A program made the translations under genes and the position numbers. From Flavobacterium channae (GTDB taxonomy: Bacteria > Bacteroidota > Bacteroidia > Flavobacteriales > Flavobacteriaceae), in NCBI RefSeq assembly GCF_021172165.1, contig NZ_CP089096.1:434001-498000 (forward strand): 64,000 nucleotides of DNA, read 5' to 3'. Positions 34,498 to 43,871 of the stretch are shown here, piece after piece (the stretch's first letter is position 1; each line of letters begins with the position of its first letter). The notes beneath the pieces are model-generated. The model was not told the origin of the DNA. It did not search any database and saw only the letters and a list, made by a program, of their open reading frames with translations.

Positions 34498-35790
34498 CTA
34501 AAATAATTCAGGAATTAACCACATTTTTTGAAATTTTCCATCACCATCATACATTTCCGCTTGGCGTTTAATGTTGAATTTTCTGTCTCTTGGATCGTTT
34601 CCAACACCTGCATTGTACATCCAATTGCCATAATTGCTATGCACATCATAATCGATTAGTATACTTTCGAAATATGCTGCACCAATTCGCCAATCTTGTT
34701 CCCATTCTTTTGCCCAATAACTCGCTACATTTTGACGACCGCGATTGCTCATCCAACCCGTTTTTTGTAGTTCTATCATGTTGGCATTAACGAAATGTTC
34801 AGGTGTGGTTCCATTTGTCCATTGGTTGAAGGCTTTTGTGTTTTGATTCCAATGGTATTCTTTTTGTAAAATACCATTCAATTGAAAAATTTTGTTGCCG
34901 TGTTTTAGCGAAATGTATTTGAAATAGTCGCGCCAAATTAACTCGAATATTAACCAATACGTATCTTCGTTTTTGACCACTTTTTTCTCAAATTGTTGCA
35001 CTTCCCAATAAATGATTCTTGCAGAAATACTACCATTTGCCAACCAAGCCGAAAGTTTCGAACTATAATCTTTTCCAACCAAACCATTTCGAGTTTTCTT
35101 ATAAACCGAAAGTTTTTTGGTATCCCAAAAGTAGTCTTTGATTCTTTTTTTAGCTTGATTTTCGCCACCTTTAAAAGGGAATGCAGTTTTATTCGGTTGT
35201 TTAAACTCTTCAAATCCTAAATCTTCTAGAGTTGGAATACTTGTTTTTTCTTCAATTAGATTTGAAGTGGGTTTTGCCGCATTTGAAACTGTTGGTCGTA
35301 TTCGAATTTTCTTTTCCAATTGCTTTCTAAATTCGGTAAAAACTTCAGGAATTTTCTCCCAATCTTCATACGGAACATCATCAGGATGAAATAAAAATTG
35401 ATCATAATACGTTTTCCAATTCACAGCTGGAATTTGATTTCGCACTTCAGTTTCTACATCTACTTCTTCTTGTGTCCATTCCTTTTGAATGTAAATCGTG
35501 TCAATTTGATATTTTGCAGCAATTTCTGGAATCAATTGTTCAGGATATCCATAATAAACTAGTAACGTAATCTTTTTCTCTTCTAAATTTTGTTGTAATT
35601 CACCTAGGCTTTCTAAAAGAAATTGGGTTCTGAATTTTTCTGTTTTCTTGAAACCATATTGTGTAGTTTCGAAATGTCTCGGATCTAGACAATAAATACC
35701 AATTACCTTTTCATTTTCTCGACATGCATTGTACAACGAATGATTGTCAATCGTGCGCAAATCGTTTCTAAACCATACTAATCCGTTCAT
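34498..35790 (-). CDS. DASH-family cryptochrome
   Basis: The 430-residue protein begins LVWFRNDLRTIDNHSLYNAC, the photolyase antenna domain. The FAD-binding domain includes WLANGSISARIIYWEVQQFE, RDYFKY and MSNRGRQNVASYWAKEWEQDWRIGA, the DASH signature. DASH proteins repair cyclobutane dimers in single-stranded or looped DNA and may signal blue light. The gene lies between the DUF2256 gene (1-nt gap) and the FeS photolyase gene, so the cell would repair both major UV lesions from one transcript. Confidence 0.92.
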   Translation of the reverse strand: MNGLVWFRNDLRTIDNHSLYNACRENEKVIGIYCLDPRHFETTQYGFKKTEKFRTQFLLESLGELQQNLEEKKITLLVYYGYPEQLIPEIAAKYQIDTIYIQKEWTQEEVDVETEVRNQIPAVNWKTYYDQFLFHPDDVPYEDWEKIPEVFTEFRKQLEKKIRIRPTVSNAAKPTSNLIEEKTSIPTLEDLGFEEFKQPNKTAFPFKGGENQAKKRIKDYFWDTKKLSVYKKTRNGLVGKDYSSKLSAWLANGSISARIIYWEVQQFEKKVVKNEDTYWLIFELIWRDYFKYISLKHGNKIFQLNGILQKEYHWNQNTKAFNQWTNGTTPEHFVNANMIELQKTGWMSNRGRQNVASYWAKEWEQDWRIGAAYFESILIDYDVHSNYGNWMYNAGVGNDPRDRKFNIKRQAEMYDGDGKFQKMWLIPELF

Positions 35791-35791
35791 G

Positions 35792-35932
35792 TTATTTGAT
35801 TTTATTCATCCTACATTTGTCACTACAATACATTACTTCTTCCCAGTTTTTCTCCCATTTTTTGCGCCATGAAAAAGGCCGACTACAGGTTTTACAGATT
35901 TTTTCGGGAAGGTTTACTTTTTTATGCGCCAT
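35792..35932 (-). CDS. DUF2256 small zinc-ribbon-like protein
   Basis: A 46-residue protein is encoded on the minus strand in the gap between flavin reductase and the DASH gene. It contains two Cys pairs, [13 protein letters not shown] and YCSDKCR, and the [10 protein letters not shown] core typical of DUF2256, a family found next to cryptochromes and photolyases. Its ATG overlaps the stop of the flavin reductase gene (TAATG) and its stop is 1 nt from the DASH start, so all three are translationally coupled. Its role is unknown; it may bind zinc. It is below usual length cut-offs for ORF calling. Confidence 0.88.
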   Translation of the reverse strand: MAHKKVNLPEKICKTCSRPFSWRKKWEKNWEEVMYCSDKCRMNKIK

Positions 35933-36567
35933 TACAACATTGATAAAGTTGTTTTATCTGGTCGCGCATAATGAAATCTATCCACCAATTTTGGCAATGC
36001 GTAACCATCTAATCCGTTAATAGCAATAACATTTCCTCTGTCTAATTGCAGCCAATTATCATCATAAAACAGATGTTCATTAGCATATATGGTTTCTATT
36101 GAAGCAATAATATGTATACAATCATTTTCTTCAATTTTGTATTCATTTACATATTTACAAAGCAATTGAACAGGGCTATTTTTTACAAAAGGGACTTTAT
36201 GATTTTCAATGAATTCTGGTTCTAAATTTGTTTTGTCAAATTCTGAAATATGTTCGTCATAACTTGAAGATGTATGATGCGCATCGGCAATCATTTCTTC
36301 AGTAATATGATTTACAGTAAAATAGCCTGTTTCTTTTAGGTTTTTATAAGTATCTCTTGGAACAGTCGTTGGTCTTAAAATGAATCCTAATAATGGTGGT
36401 TCGCTTCCTAAATGCGTCACACTGCTAAAAATAGCTAAATTTAAAACTCCTTCATTTGAAACGGTTCCGATTAAATTAGCCGATTTATAACCAGTAACAC
36501 AATTAATTAAATTTAGTCTAGGAACTTTTGACATAGTAAATAATTCCTCTCTAGTAATTTTTCTCAT
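35932..36567 (-). CDS. Flavin reductase-like (FMN-binding split barrel) protein
   Basis: The protein has a flavin-reductase-like fold with [21 protein letters not shown] and [23 protein letters not shown], which bind FMN. The start is placed at ATG 36567 because a -7 box (TATATTTG on the minus strand, 36580-36587) overlaps the longer ATG at 36582. It heads the operon of DUF2256, DASH cryptochrome and FeS photolyase. A role in flavin supply or redox maintenance of photolyase is an inference from position. Confidence 0.85.
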   Translation of the reverse strand: MRKITREELFTMSKVPRLNLINCVTGYKSANLIGTVSNEGVLNLAIFSSVTHLGSEPPLLGFILRPTTVPRDTYKNLKETGYFTVNHITEEMIADAHHTSSSYDEHISEFDKTNLEPEFIENHKVPFVKNSPVQLLCKYVNEYKIEENDCIHIIASIETIYANEHLFYDDNWLQLDRGNVIAINGLDGYALPKLVDRFHYARPDKTTLSML

Positions 36568-36579
36568 AGCATTTTTATT

Positions 36580-36587
36580 CAAATATA
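36580..36587 (-). promoter_or_regulatory. -7 box of the light-repair operon
   Basis: CAAATATA on the + strand reads TATATTTG on the minus strand, an exact TAnnTTTG, 13 nt before the chosen start. Confidence 0.5.
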
Positions 36588-36681
36588 CATTTTGTTTAAC
36601 AAATAATAAAAAATATTAAACAAAAAAATATTTCACAAACAAAAATCTGATAAAAGTCAGGTATTAAAATTTATTATTATG

Positions 36682-36689
36682 TATTTTTG
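36682..36689 (+). promoter_or_regulatory. -7 box of kmo
   Basis: TATTTTTG matches TAnnTTTG. It lies inside the longest possible kmo frame and therefore supports ATG 36715 as the start. Confidence 0.5.
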
Positions 36690-36714
36690 TAGTCCGAATT
36701 TTTACAAAAACTTC

Positions 36715-38055
36715 ATGCAAACGCCACAAAAAATTGCCGTTGTAGGTTCTGGATTAGTTGGAACTTTATTGGCAATCTATTTAAAAAGAGCCGGACATAC
36801 CGTTCATGTTTATGACAGAAGTCCAGATATAAGAACAATTCAATTTTCAGGACGTTCTATAAATTTGGTAATGTCAGATCGTGGTTGGAAAGCTCTGGAA
36901 GATGTAGGCTTAGATACAGCAATTCGAAATATTGGAATCCCTGTTGATAAAAGAGCAATTCATTTACAAGATGGAAAACTTAATTATCAATACTACGGGA
37001 AAGAAGGTGAAGCTATTTTTTCGTTATCGAGAGGCGTTTTGAATCGAAAAATGGTGGATTTGGCTGAAGCGGAAGGAGTGGAGTTTTTCTTTGAACATAA
37101 AATTTGGGATGTAAGTTTGGCAACCGCTACACTTTTTGAAGGAGAAACCGAACAAGGAGAATGGACAGAATTAAAATACGATAAAGTATTTGGTGCTGAT
37201 GGTGCTTTTTCGAGAATAAGACATAGAATGCAACGTCAATCCATGTTTGATTATTCGCAAGAGTTCATGAAAATTGGTTATAAAGAATTGCATATTCCTG
37301 CAAATTCAGATGGTACTCATAAAGTAGATAAAAATTCATTGCACATTTGGCCAAGAGGTAATTTCATGTTAATGGCGTTGGCAAACTTAGATGGTTCGTT
37401 TACTTGTACTTTATTCATGCCGTTTGAAGGTGAAAATTCGTTTGAATCATTAAAAGATGAAACATCATTAGTTGATTTTTTTGCTAAATACTTTCCTGAT
37501 ACTAAAGAAGTAATACCAGATTTAGTTCGTGATTTCTTTAAAAATCCAACGAGTTATTTGGCAATTATGAAGTGTTTTCCTTGGACTTTCGAGGATAAAG
37601 TAGCTTTAATTGGAGATTCAGCTCATGCAATAGTTCCTTTTTATGGTCACGGAATGAATGCCGGTTTTGAAGATATTACCATTTTGAGCGAGTTGATGAA
37701 TGAATATGGTGATGATTGGGGTAAAATATTTTCAGAATATGAAGTTTCAAGAAAGCCTAATGCCGATGCAATTGCAGAACTTTCTCGCAGAAATTTCGAA
37801 GAAATGAGTAATAAAACTGCCGATGAGAAGTTTTTATTGCAAAAGAAAATCGAAAAATGGTTTTCAGATAAACATCCAGATAAATGGATGCCTTTATACA
37901 GCAGAGTAACTTTTAGTTTGCAACCTTATTCTGAAGCATTAGCCATTGGTGATTTTCAGAATGAAATTATGCAAGATGTACTAAAAATTGATAATATAGA
38001 AGAGATTTGGAATTCAGAACAAGTTGAAAATCGAATTTTAGAGTTACTACAATAA
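36715..38055 (+). CDS. kmo: Kynurenine 3-monooxygenase
   Basis: This FAD-dependent hydroxylase makes 3-hydroxykynurenine with NADPH and oxygen. The dinucleotide motif IAVVGSGLVGTLLAIYLKRAGH is at the N-terminus, GRSINLVMSDRGW and the second FAD motif ALIGDSAHAIVPFYGHGMNAGFED are diagnostic, and a C-terminal helix region follows (446 residues). The upstream frame from 36679 would start before the promoter box. With kynU at 28299 it forms two consecutive steps of the kynurenine pathway in separate transcription units. Confidence 0.94.
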   Translation: MQTPQKIAVVGSGLVGTLLAIYLKRAGHTVHVYDRSPDIRTIQFSGRSINLVMSDRGWKALEDVGLDTAIRNIGIPVDKRAIHLQDGKLNYQYYGKEGEAIFSLSRGVLNRKMVDLAEAEGVEFFFEHKIWDVSLATATLFEGETEQGEWTELKYDKVFGADGAFSRIRHRMQRQSMFDYSQEFMKIGYKELHIPANSDGTHKVDKNSLHIWPRGNFMLMALANLDGSFTCTLFMPFEGENSFESLKDETSLVDFFAKYFPDTKEVIPDLVRDFFKNPTSYLAIMKCFPWTFEDKVALIGDSAHAIVPFYGHGMNAGFEDITILSELMNEYGDDWGKIFSEYEVSRKPNADAIAELSRRNFEEMSNKTADEKFLLQKKIEKWFSDKHPDKWMPLYSRVTFSLQPYSEALAIGDFQNEIMQDVLKIDNIEEIWNSEQVENRILELLQ

Positions 38056-38061
38056 ATCAAA

Positions 38062-38098
38062 ATCCAAGTTTCATTAATTTGAAATTTGGATTTTTTTC
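38062..38098 (+). terminator. kmo terminator
   Basis: AATCCAA and TTGGATT arms with an inner TTTCA/TGAAA extension are followed by T7. Confidence 0.8.
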
Positions 38099-38111
38099 TT
38101 ACAAAATAGTT

Positions 38112-38119
38112 TATCTTTG
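38112..38119 (+). promoter_or_regulatory. -7 box of the DUF2339 gene
   Basis: TATCTTTG matches TAnnTTTG exactly, 23 nt before the ATG. Confidence 0.5.
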
Positions 38120-38141
38120 AGATTGCTAATTATTCGCTCTT

Positions 38142-40649
38142 ATGGAAACTATTCTTCTAATTGCCATTTTAATAATTGTTATTGTTATTCTAACAAGTAT
38201 CAATTCAAAGTTTCAAAATCTTCAAGAAACCGTTTATAGTCTTCACGAAAAAATAAATGATTTACGAGATGAATTGTATTCGAAAACAATTCAAGAAACG
38301 CCTAAGATTACAACTGAAATTCAAAAAGAAACAGTTTCTGTTGTTGAACCTGTAATAGAAGAAAAAGTAGTTGAAAAACCTATTGAGGTTATTGAGAAAG
38401 CTCCTGAAATTGTTCCTGTTGTAGAATCGGTTAAAGAGGAGATAAGAGAAGAAATAATTCCACAAGTAGAAAAAATTGAACCAGTTCTTCCAAGAGAACC
38501 TGAAAAATCATGGTTTGAAACATTTAAAGAAAACAATCCAGATTTAGAGAAGTTTATAGGTGAAAACTTAATCAATAAAATCGGTATTTTAATTTTGGTT
38601 TTAGGGATTAGTTTCTTTGTAAAATATGCAATTGATAAAGATTGGATAAACGAAACAGCTCGTGTTGGAATTGGAATTTTAGCAGGTTCTTTGGTTATGG
38701 GTGTAGCTCACAAATTAAAGAAAAACTACCAAGCGTTTAGTTCGGTAATGGTTGCTGGAGCAATAAGTATATTCTATTTTACAATTGCAATTGCTTTTCA
38801 CGATTATCATTTGTTTTCTCAAACAGTTGCATTTGCAATAATGGTTGTAATTACTGCTTTTAGCACTTTTGTTTCGGTAGTTTATAATCGACAAGAATTG
38901 GCAGTTTTATCATCAATTGGAGGTTTTGCAGTTCCGTTTATGGTAAGTACAGGTGAAGGAAATTACGTTGTGCTGTTTACATACATCGCTATTTTAAATA
39001 TTGGAATACTTGGAATTGCTTATTTCAAAAAATGGAATATCGTAACAATACTATCTTTTGTGTTTACAAACCTGTTATTATTTTCTTGGTACAATAAAGA
39101 ATTGTATGCGGATAAATTACCACATCAAGGCGCTTTAGTATTTGCAACCTTGTTTTATTTTATCTTCAGTATTGTTGCTGTTTTAAATAATGTAAGACGA
39201 AAAGGCGAATTTTCAACGATAGATTATTTCATAGTTGTAGCCAATACATTCCTTTATTTTGGAATAGGAATGGGAATTTTACATAATTGGGGAATCAATT
39301 ATAAAGGATTATTTACACTTTCATTAGCTGTTTACAACCTTATTTACGTTGCCATTTTGTTTAAGAAATTCGGATTGGACAAAAATGCAGTGTATTTGTT
39401 AATTGGTTTGGTTCTGACATTTTTAACGTTAACTATTCCAATTCAGTTTGAAGGCAATCAAATTACATTGTTCTGGGCAATTGAAGCGGTGTTGTTATTT
39501 TGGTTATCCCAAAAATCTAAAATTAGTTTGTTTAAACTAAGTGCCATGTTAGTTCAGTTTTTGGCTATTATTAGTTTAATTATTGATTGGGAAAAACAAT
39601 ATCGCTTTTCAAATACAGAATTGTCTATTTTAATAAATCCGATATTCATCACCGGAATTGTAGTGTTAGCTTCTTTAATTGGAACATACTTCTTGTTTAA
39701 GAAAGAAAACGAAGTAGCAACTATTTTTAAATTCGAATTTGATCCTGTAATGTATCGCAATGGGATTTTATGGATTGCATTAATTATAGGATATTTTGTT
39801 GGAATTCTTGAAATCATACATCAAGCCGGTCAAAATTTTGAAAACGAGTCAACCGCTTTTTCGCTATCGGTTTGCTATCATTTTATTTTCAGTACCGTTT
39901 TCATTTTCTTAGGATTGAAATCGAAAGAAGAATTACTTCAAAAAATTGCAACCGTTTTAGCAATGGCAAACATAGTATTATATGTTGTTTGGTGGTACAA
40001 TATTCCATCAAAAGAAGTTCTTTGGAATATAACCAAAAATTGGAATTCATCAATAGCTTTCAATTTGCATTACATTATTTTGGGATGTTTAATTTATTAC
40101 ATAGTAATTTTAGCTAATCAAATTTTAGATAAAACGCATGTTGCATTTTTGAAATCTAAAATAGCGATTTGGTTATTGGTTTTTTGTGGAGTTTACATTT
40201 TAAGTAACGAATTAATAGTTCATCATTTATTTAGTGTTGACAGAGCTATAATTCTAAAACAAATTGATGAGGATTATAAAGGATCAAATTTACCAATGGA
40301 AACATTTTATTTGGACGAATATGTTGTTCAAGGAAAATTAGACATAATAAAAACTCAAGTAGTTAAGATTGGTTATCCAATTTTATGGGGAATTTTATCG
40401 TTTGCTTTGTTGATTTATGGTATAAAAAGACAATGGAAACAATTGCGAATTATCGCACTTTCGTTATTAGGATTAACCATTTTGAAATTGTTTGCATACG
40501 ATATTAATAACGTTTCAGAAACTGGAAAAATAATTGCCTTCATATTATTAGGAGTGCTTATTTTGATAATCTCATTTGTATATCAAAAAATCAAGAAATT
40601 AGTGGTAGATGAAACTCAAAATGTTAGTTCAAATGAAGAGAGTAATTAG
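38142..40649 (+). CDS. DUF2339 multi-spanning membrane protein
   Basis: An N-terminal helix is followed by a cytoplasmic stretch rich in Glu, Val and Pro (about residues 30-125, EKVVEKPIEVIEK-type repeats). More than 20 hydrophobic segments follow over 700 residues, starting LINKIGILILVLGISFFVKYAIDKDWI, which is the DUF2339 signature. The function is unknown. The charged repeat region may bind the cell wall or a partner. The next gene (DUF3999) overlaps its end, a pairing seen in other Bacteroidetes and Proteobacteria. Confidence 0.85.
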   Translation: METILLIAILIIVIVILTSINSKFQNLQETVYSLHEKINDLRDELYSKTIQETPKITTEIQKETVSVVEPVIEEKVVEKPIEVIEKAPEIVPVVESVKEEIREEIIPQVEKIEPVLPREPEKSWFETFKENNPDLEKFIGENLINKIGILILVLGISFFVKYAIDKDWINETARVGIGILAGSLVMGVAHKLKKNYQAFSSVMVAGAISIFYFTIAIAFHDYHLFSQTVAFAIMVVITAFSTFVSVVYNRQELAVLSSIGGFAVPFMVSTGEGNYVVLFTYIAILNIGILGIAYFKKWNIVTILSFVFTNLLLFSWYNKELYADKLPHQGALVFATLFYFIFSIVAVLNNVRRKGEFSTIDYFIVVANTFLYFGIGMGILHNWGINYKGLFTLSLAVYNLIYVAILFKKFGLDKNAVYLLIGLVLTFLTLTIPIQFEGNQITLFWAIEAVLLFWLSQKSKISLFKLSAMLVQFLAIISLIIDWEKQYRFSNTELSILINPIFITGIVVLASLIGTYFLFKKENEVATIFKFEFDPVMYRNGILWIALIIGYFVGILEIIHQAGQNFENESTAFSLSVCYHFIFSTVFIFLGLKSKEELLQKIATVLAMANIVLYVVWWYNIPSKEVLWNITKNWNSSIAFNLHYIILGCLIYYIVILANQILDKTHVAFLKSKIAIWLLVFCGVYILSNELIVHHLFSVDRAIILKQIDEDYKGSNLPMETFYLDEYVVQGKLDIIKTQVVKIGYPILWGILSFALLIYGIKRQWKQLRIIALSLLGLTILKLFAYDINNVSETGKIIAFILLGVLILIISFVYQKIKKLVVDETQNVSSNEESN

Positions 40650-41853
40650 TATAGTATGTCTTTTTTTGATACAAATTTTGTTTGGCCAAGAAGCTAAAAT
40701 TGGCGAAATCAAGAATGTACAAAAAACAGGTTTGCAATTGGTTTTGTTATCGCCACAAGTGATTTCAGAAGCAGAAAACAATGTTGATTTTATTAGAATT
40801 AATGAAACAAAAAGTAAAAAAGAAGTTCCATATGCGGTATATTCAAAACCAGAAACTACAAAGAAATCTTTTTTAAGTTTTCCAATAGCTTCAAAAACAA
40901 AAACCGATTCGTTAACATCATTTGTAATTTCAAATGAGAAACAAATACAATTGAACGAATTGTTTGTTGTGATTTCTAATTCTTCGGTTTCAAAATCGGT
41001 AAACATTTCTGGAAGTAATGACGGAAAAGAATGGTTTGGATTGGTTCAGAATCATTTGTTGTCGAATTTAGAAGATACGAAATTGCAACATGTAGAAAAA
41101 TCGATTGTATTACCATTAAACAATTACAAGTTTCTGAAATTGGATTTTAATGATAAAATTAGTTTGCCAATAGAATGCAAAGATTTTGGAGTTTATCAAT
41201 CTAAAATAAATTACGTTGAGCAATTAGAATTAACAGATTTTGTTCAAAAGGCAATCGTAGATAATTCAAGAAAAAAATCAGTGATTTTGGTTTCTTTTGA
41301 AAAGCCGCAATTAATTTCAAGGTTGGATTTCGATATACGTTCTGACATGTATTTTAGAACCGCTCGAATTTTGGTAAATAGAGAAAGAAAAATAAAGAAT
41401 AAAACCGAAAAGTATCAAGACGAAATTTTCACTTTTGTGCTAAATTCAAAAATGAATGCAAGTTTTGCCTTTCCAGAGTTTTTTGAAAAAGAGTTTATAA
41501 TTGAAATTGACAATCAAGACAATCCAACTTTAGAAATTGAAAAAATACAGTTATTTCAAACGCCAAAATATGTGTTAGCTAATTTAAATGAAGGCGAAAA
41601 TTATGAAATAATAGTTTCTAAAGACTTTACAAAACCGAATTATGATATCGTGAATTTTATTCCAAATTCGGATGAAATGTTAGATGTGATTGCAATTGAT
41701 AATTTTAAACCAATTGAAACTGTTTCTAAACAAGAAAAACCAAAACCTTTTTGGCAAACACAATGGTTTTTGTGGACGGCAATTGTTATAGCAGGAATTA
41801 TTATCGGATATTTTGCTTTAGGTTTATTAAAAGATGTAGAGAAGAAAAATTAA
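40633..41853 (+). CDS. DUF3999-like periplasmic protein with C-terminal anchor
   Basis: ATG 40633 is chosen because it starts a good signal peptide (RVISIVCLFLIQILFGQ) and cuts the overlap with the DUF2339 gene to 17 nt. The body is beta-rich and contains discoidin-like text (NISGSNDGKEWFGL). A C-terminal transmembrane helix (WFLWTAIVIAGIIIGYFALGLL) anchors it. DUF3999 members partner DUF2339 proteins. The biochemical role is not known. The end overlaps the convergent cupin gene by 4 nt. Confidence 0.75.
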   Translation: MKRVISIVCLFLIQILFGQEAKIGEIKNVQKTGLQLVLLSPQVISEAENNVDFIRINETKSKKEVPYAVYSKPETTKKSFLSFPIASKTKTDSLTSFVISNEKQIQLNELFVVISNSSVSKSVNISGSNDGKEWFGLVQNHLLSNLEDTKLQHVEKSIVLPLNNYKFLKLDFNDKISLPIECKDFGVYQSKINYVEQLELTDFVQKAIVDNSRKKSVILVSFEKPQLISRLDFDIRSDMYFRTARILVNRERKIKNKTEKYQDEIFTFVLNSKMNASFAFPEFFEKEFIIEIDNQDNPTLEIEKIQLFQTPKYVLANLNEGENYEIIVSKDFTKPNYDIVNFIPNSDEMLDVIAIDNFKPIETVSKQEKPKPFWQTQWFLWTAIVIAGIIIGYFALGLLKDVEKKN

Positions 41854-42215
41854 TTTTCTTCTCTATGAACTTTATTAAAATCAAAAGCTGGTGTACAAAT
41901 CGCAATATATTCGCAAGGTTCATCAAAAGGATTTGAATATTGAACTCTTGTATTTCTTTCTATTTTTATCGATTGGCCTGTTTCTAAAATCACCACTTCG
42001 TCTTCAATGGTAAATTGTTTTTTCCCTTTAATGATATACGTGTATTCATCAAATTCAGGTGTTTGAAAAGGTTCGCTCCATCCAGGAGGCGCAATCATAT
42101 GTGCAATTGAAATTTCTGAATTACTTGTAGTTGCTAATCCGTGGTGTTCTTCTATTAATTTGCCATCGGTTGTTGGAACTACGAATGGCGATTTTTGTAT
42201 AAAATATTTTTTCAT
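41850..42215 (-). CDS. Cupin-domain protein
   Basis: The 121-residue single cupin barrel has motif 1-like GWSEPFQTPEFDEYTYIIKGKKQF and motif 2-like LETGQSIKIERNTRVQYSNPFDEPCEYIAI. Only some metal-ligand positions are His or Glu, so metal binding is uncertain. Its ATG overlaps the stop of the HerA-like gene (TAATG), which suggests co-expression. The substrate is unknown. Confidence 0.8.
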   Translation of the reverse strand: MKKYFIQKSPFVVPTTDGKLIEEHHGLATTSNSEISIAHMIAPPGWSEPFQTPEFDEYTYIIKGKKQFTIEDEVVILETGQSIKIERNTRVQYSNPFDEPCEYIAICTPAFDFNKVHREEN

Positions 42216-43732
42216 TATTTCTTAAACATTTTCATTAGCAAACCAAAAGCACCACGAATAAAACTTGCACTTGTAACTACTTTAGTAACTGATTTACCAA
42301 TAACTTCTGCTGTACTTGGTTCTTGTTTTGTTTTTCTGGTTGGTTTTTCAACTTCTTGTTCGGCAGCTACTTCTTGTGCTTCAGCAATTTTTTTGTTCAA
42401 TAATTCGTAAGCACTTTCTCTGTCAACAACTTCATTGTATTTCTTAGCCAATTTCGATTTTGCAATACTCGCTTCAATTTCGGCTTCTGTTAAAACATCC
42501 ATTCTACTCATTGGTGCACGCATCATAGTTGCAACTAAAGGTGTTGGTGTTCCTTTTTCGCTTAATGCAGTTACAAAAGCTTCTCCAATTCCTAAAGCCG
42601 TTAACACTTCGTCAGTTTTGTAAAATTTAGTTTCTGGATAGTTTTCCGCTGTCATTTTTATTGCTTTTCTATCATTTGCAGTAAAAGCTCTTAAAGCATG
42701 TTGAATTTTTAAACCCAATTGCGCCAAAACACCAGTTGGAACATCCATTGGGTTTTGCGTAATGAAATAAACTCCAATTCCTTTCGAACGGATTAATTTC
42801 ACAATCGTTTCAATTTGATTTAGTAACGCTTTACTTGCTTCATCAAAAATCAAATGCGCTTCGTCAATGAAAATAACCAATTCTGGTCGGCCAGCATCAC
42901 CTTGCTCTGGCATAGTGTTGTAGATTTCGGCTAATAAACTCAACATAAAAGTCGAGAATAATTTCGGTTTATCTTGAATATCCGTTAATCGCATGATATT
43001 AACGTAACCGTTTCCGTTTTCGTCAATTCGCATTAAATCTTGAATATCAAATGATTTTTCACCAAAAAATAAGGCAGCACCTTGCTGTTCTAATTCGATA
43101 ATCTTTCTTAATATAGAACCAGTTGAACTTGTAGAAATTCTTCCGTATTCGGCTTCAAATTCTGATTTTCCTTCTTCTGTTGCGTATTGCAATACTTTTT
43201 TGAAATCTTTTAAATCCAATAATGGTAAACTATGATCGTCGCAATATTTAAAAATTACCGAGACAACTCCTGATTGCGTGTCGTTCAAATCTAAAATTCT
43301 TGAAAATAAAACAGGTCCAAATTCTGAAACAGTTGCGCGTAGTCGAACACCGTTTTGTTCAGAAATCGTCATTAATTCAACAGGGAAGCCCTTTGTTTCG
43401 TATGGAATTGAAATTTTAGCATGACGTTCTGTAATAAATGATTTTTCTTCTCCTGGAGTTGCAATCCCAGAAAAATCTCCTTTAATATCCATCATCAAAA
43501 CAGGAATTCCATTTTGCGACAACTGTTCCGAAAGCACTTGAATGGTTTTGGTTTTTCCTGTTCCAGTTGCTCCAGCAATTAATCCATGACGGTTTAAAGT
43601 TTTTAAAGGAATGTTTACATGCGTATTTGGAATTGCTTCACCATCTAAAATCCCACCTCCTAGTGTTATAAATTCTCCTTTACAAGTATATCCTTCGTTT
43701 ATATGTTTGCTAAAATCTTCAGTATTGCTCAT
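42215..43732 (-). CDS. HerA-like (DUF853) ATPase
   Basis: A RecA/FtsK-type ATPase of about 505 residues, with Walker A GATGTGKTKT (about residue 45-54) and Walker B LVIFIDEAH (about 285). RSKGIGVYFITQNPMDVP is characteristic of the DUF853/HerA-HP class. The C-terminal 80 residues are Glu/Lys-rich and end in a short hydrophobic segment. ATG 43732 (MSNTEDF) is preferred over 43753. The family is linked to DNA translocation or chromosome maintenance, but no nuclease partner is adjacent. Confidence 0.87.
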   Translation of the reverse strand: MSNTEDFSKHINEGYTCKGEFITLGGGILDGEAIPNTHVNIPLKTLNRHGLIAGATGTGKTKTIQVLSEQLSQNGIPVLMMDIKGDFSGIATPGEEKSFITERHAKISIPYETKGFPVELMTISEQNGVRLRATVSEFGPVLFSRILDLNDTQSGVVSVIFKYCDDHSLPLLDLKDFKKVLQYATEEGKSEFEAEYGRISTSSTGSILRKIIELEQQGAALFFGEKSFDIQDLMRIDENGNGYVNIMRLTDIQDKPKLFSTFMLSLLAEIYNTMPEQGDAGRPELVIFIDEAHLIFDEASKALLNQIETIVKLIRSKGIGVYFITQNPMDVPTGVLAQLGLKIQHALRAFTANDRKAIKMTAENYPETKFYKTDEVLTALGIGEAFVTALSEKGTPTPLVATMMRAPMSRMDVLTEAEIEASIAKSKLAKKYNEVVDRESAYELLNKKIAEAQEVAAEQEVEKPTRKTKQEPSTAEVIGKSVTKVVTSASFIRGAFGLLMKMFKK

Positions 43733-43844
43733 TTTTATGTATTTTAATTTCAAATGTAATTAAAATTGAAGGAAATTTCAAGAGTAAGTCAAAGTAGAAA
43801 AATAATTTCTGACTTCTTATTTCTAAATTCTAACTTCCAAGTTG

Positions 43845-43852
43845 TATCTTTG
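43845..43852 (+). promoter_or_regulatory. -7 box of queE
   Basis: TATCTTTG matches TAnnTTTG exactly and lies downstream of the ATG at 43842, so queE more likely starts at 43872. Confidence 0.55.
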
Positions 43853-43871
43853 CCCACTATTTTTATTTGAA

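Noticed and set aside
35796..36020. Plus-strand 74-codon frame opposite the DUF2256 gene
   Set aside because: The minus strand there encodes a recognisable DUF2256 protein with coupled start and stop; the plus frame is its shadow.
42215..43732. HerA-like ATPase as part of an antiphage defence system
   Set aside because: No nuclease, Sir2, DUF4297 or other defence partner is adjacent; neighbours are a cupin gene and queE, so a housekeeping DUF853 role is more likely.
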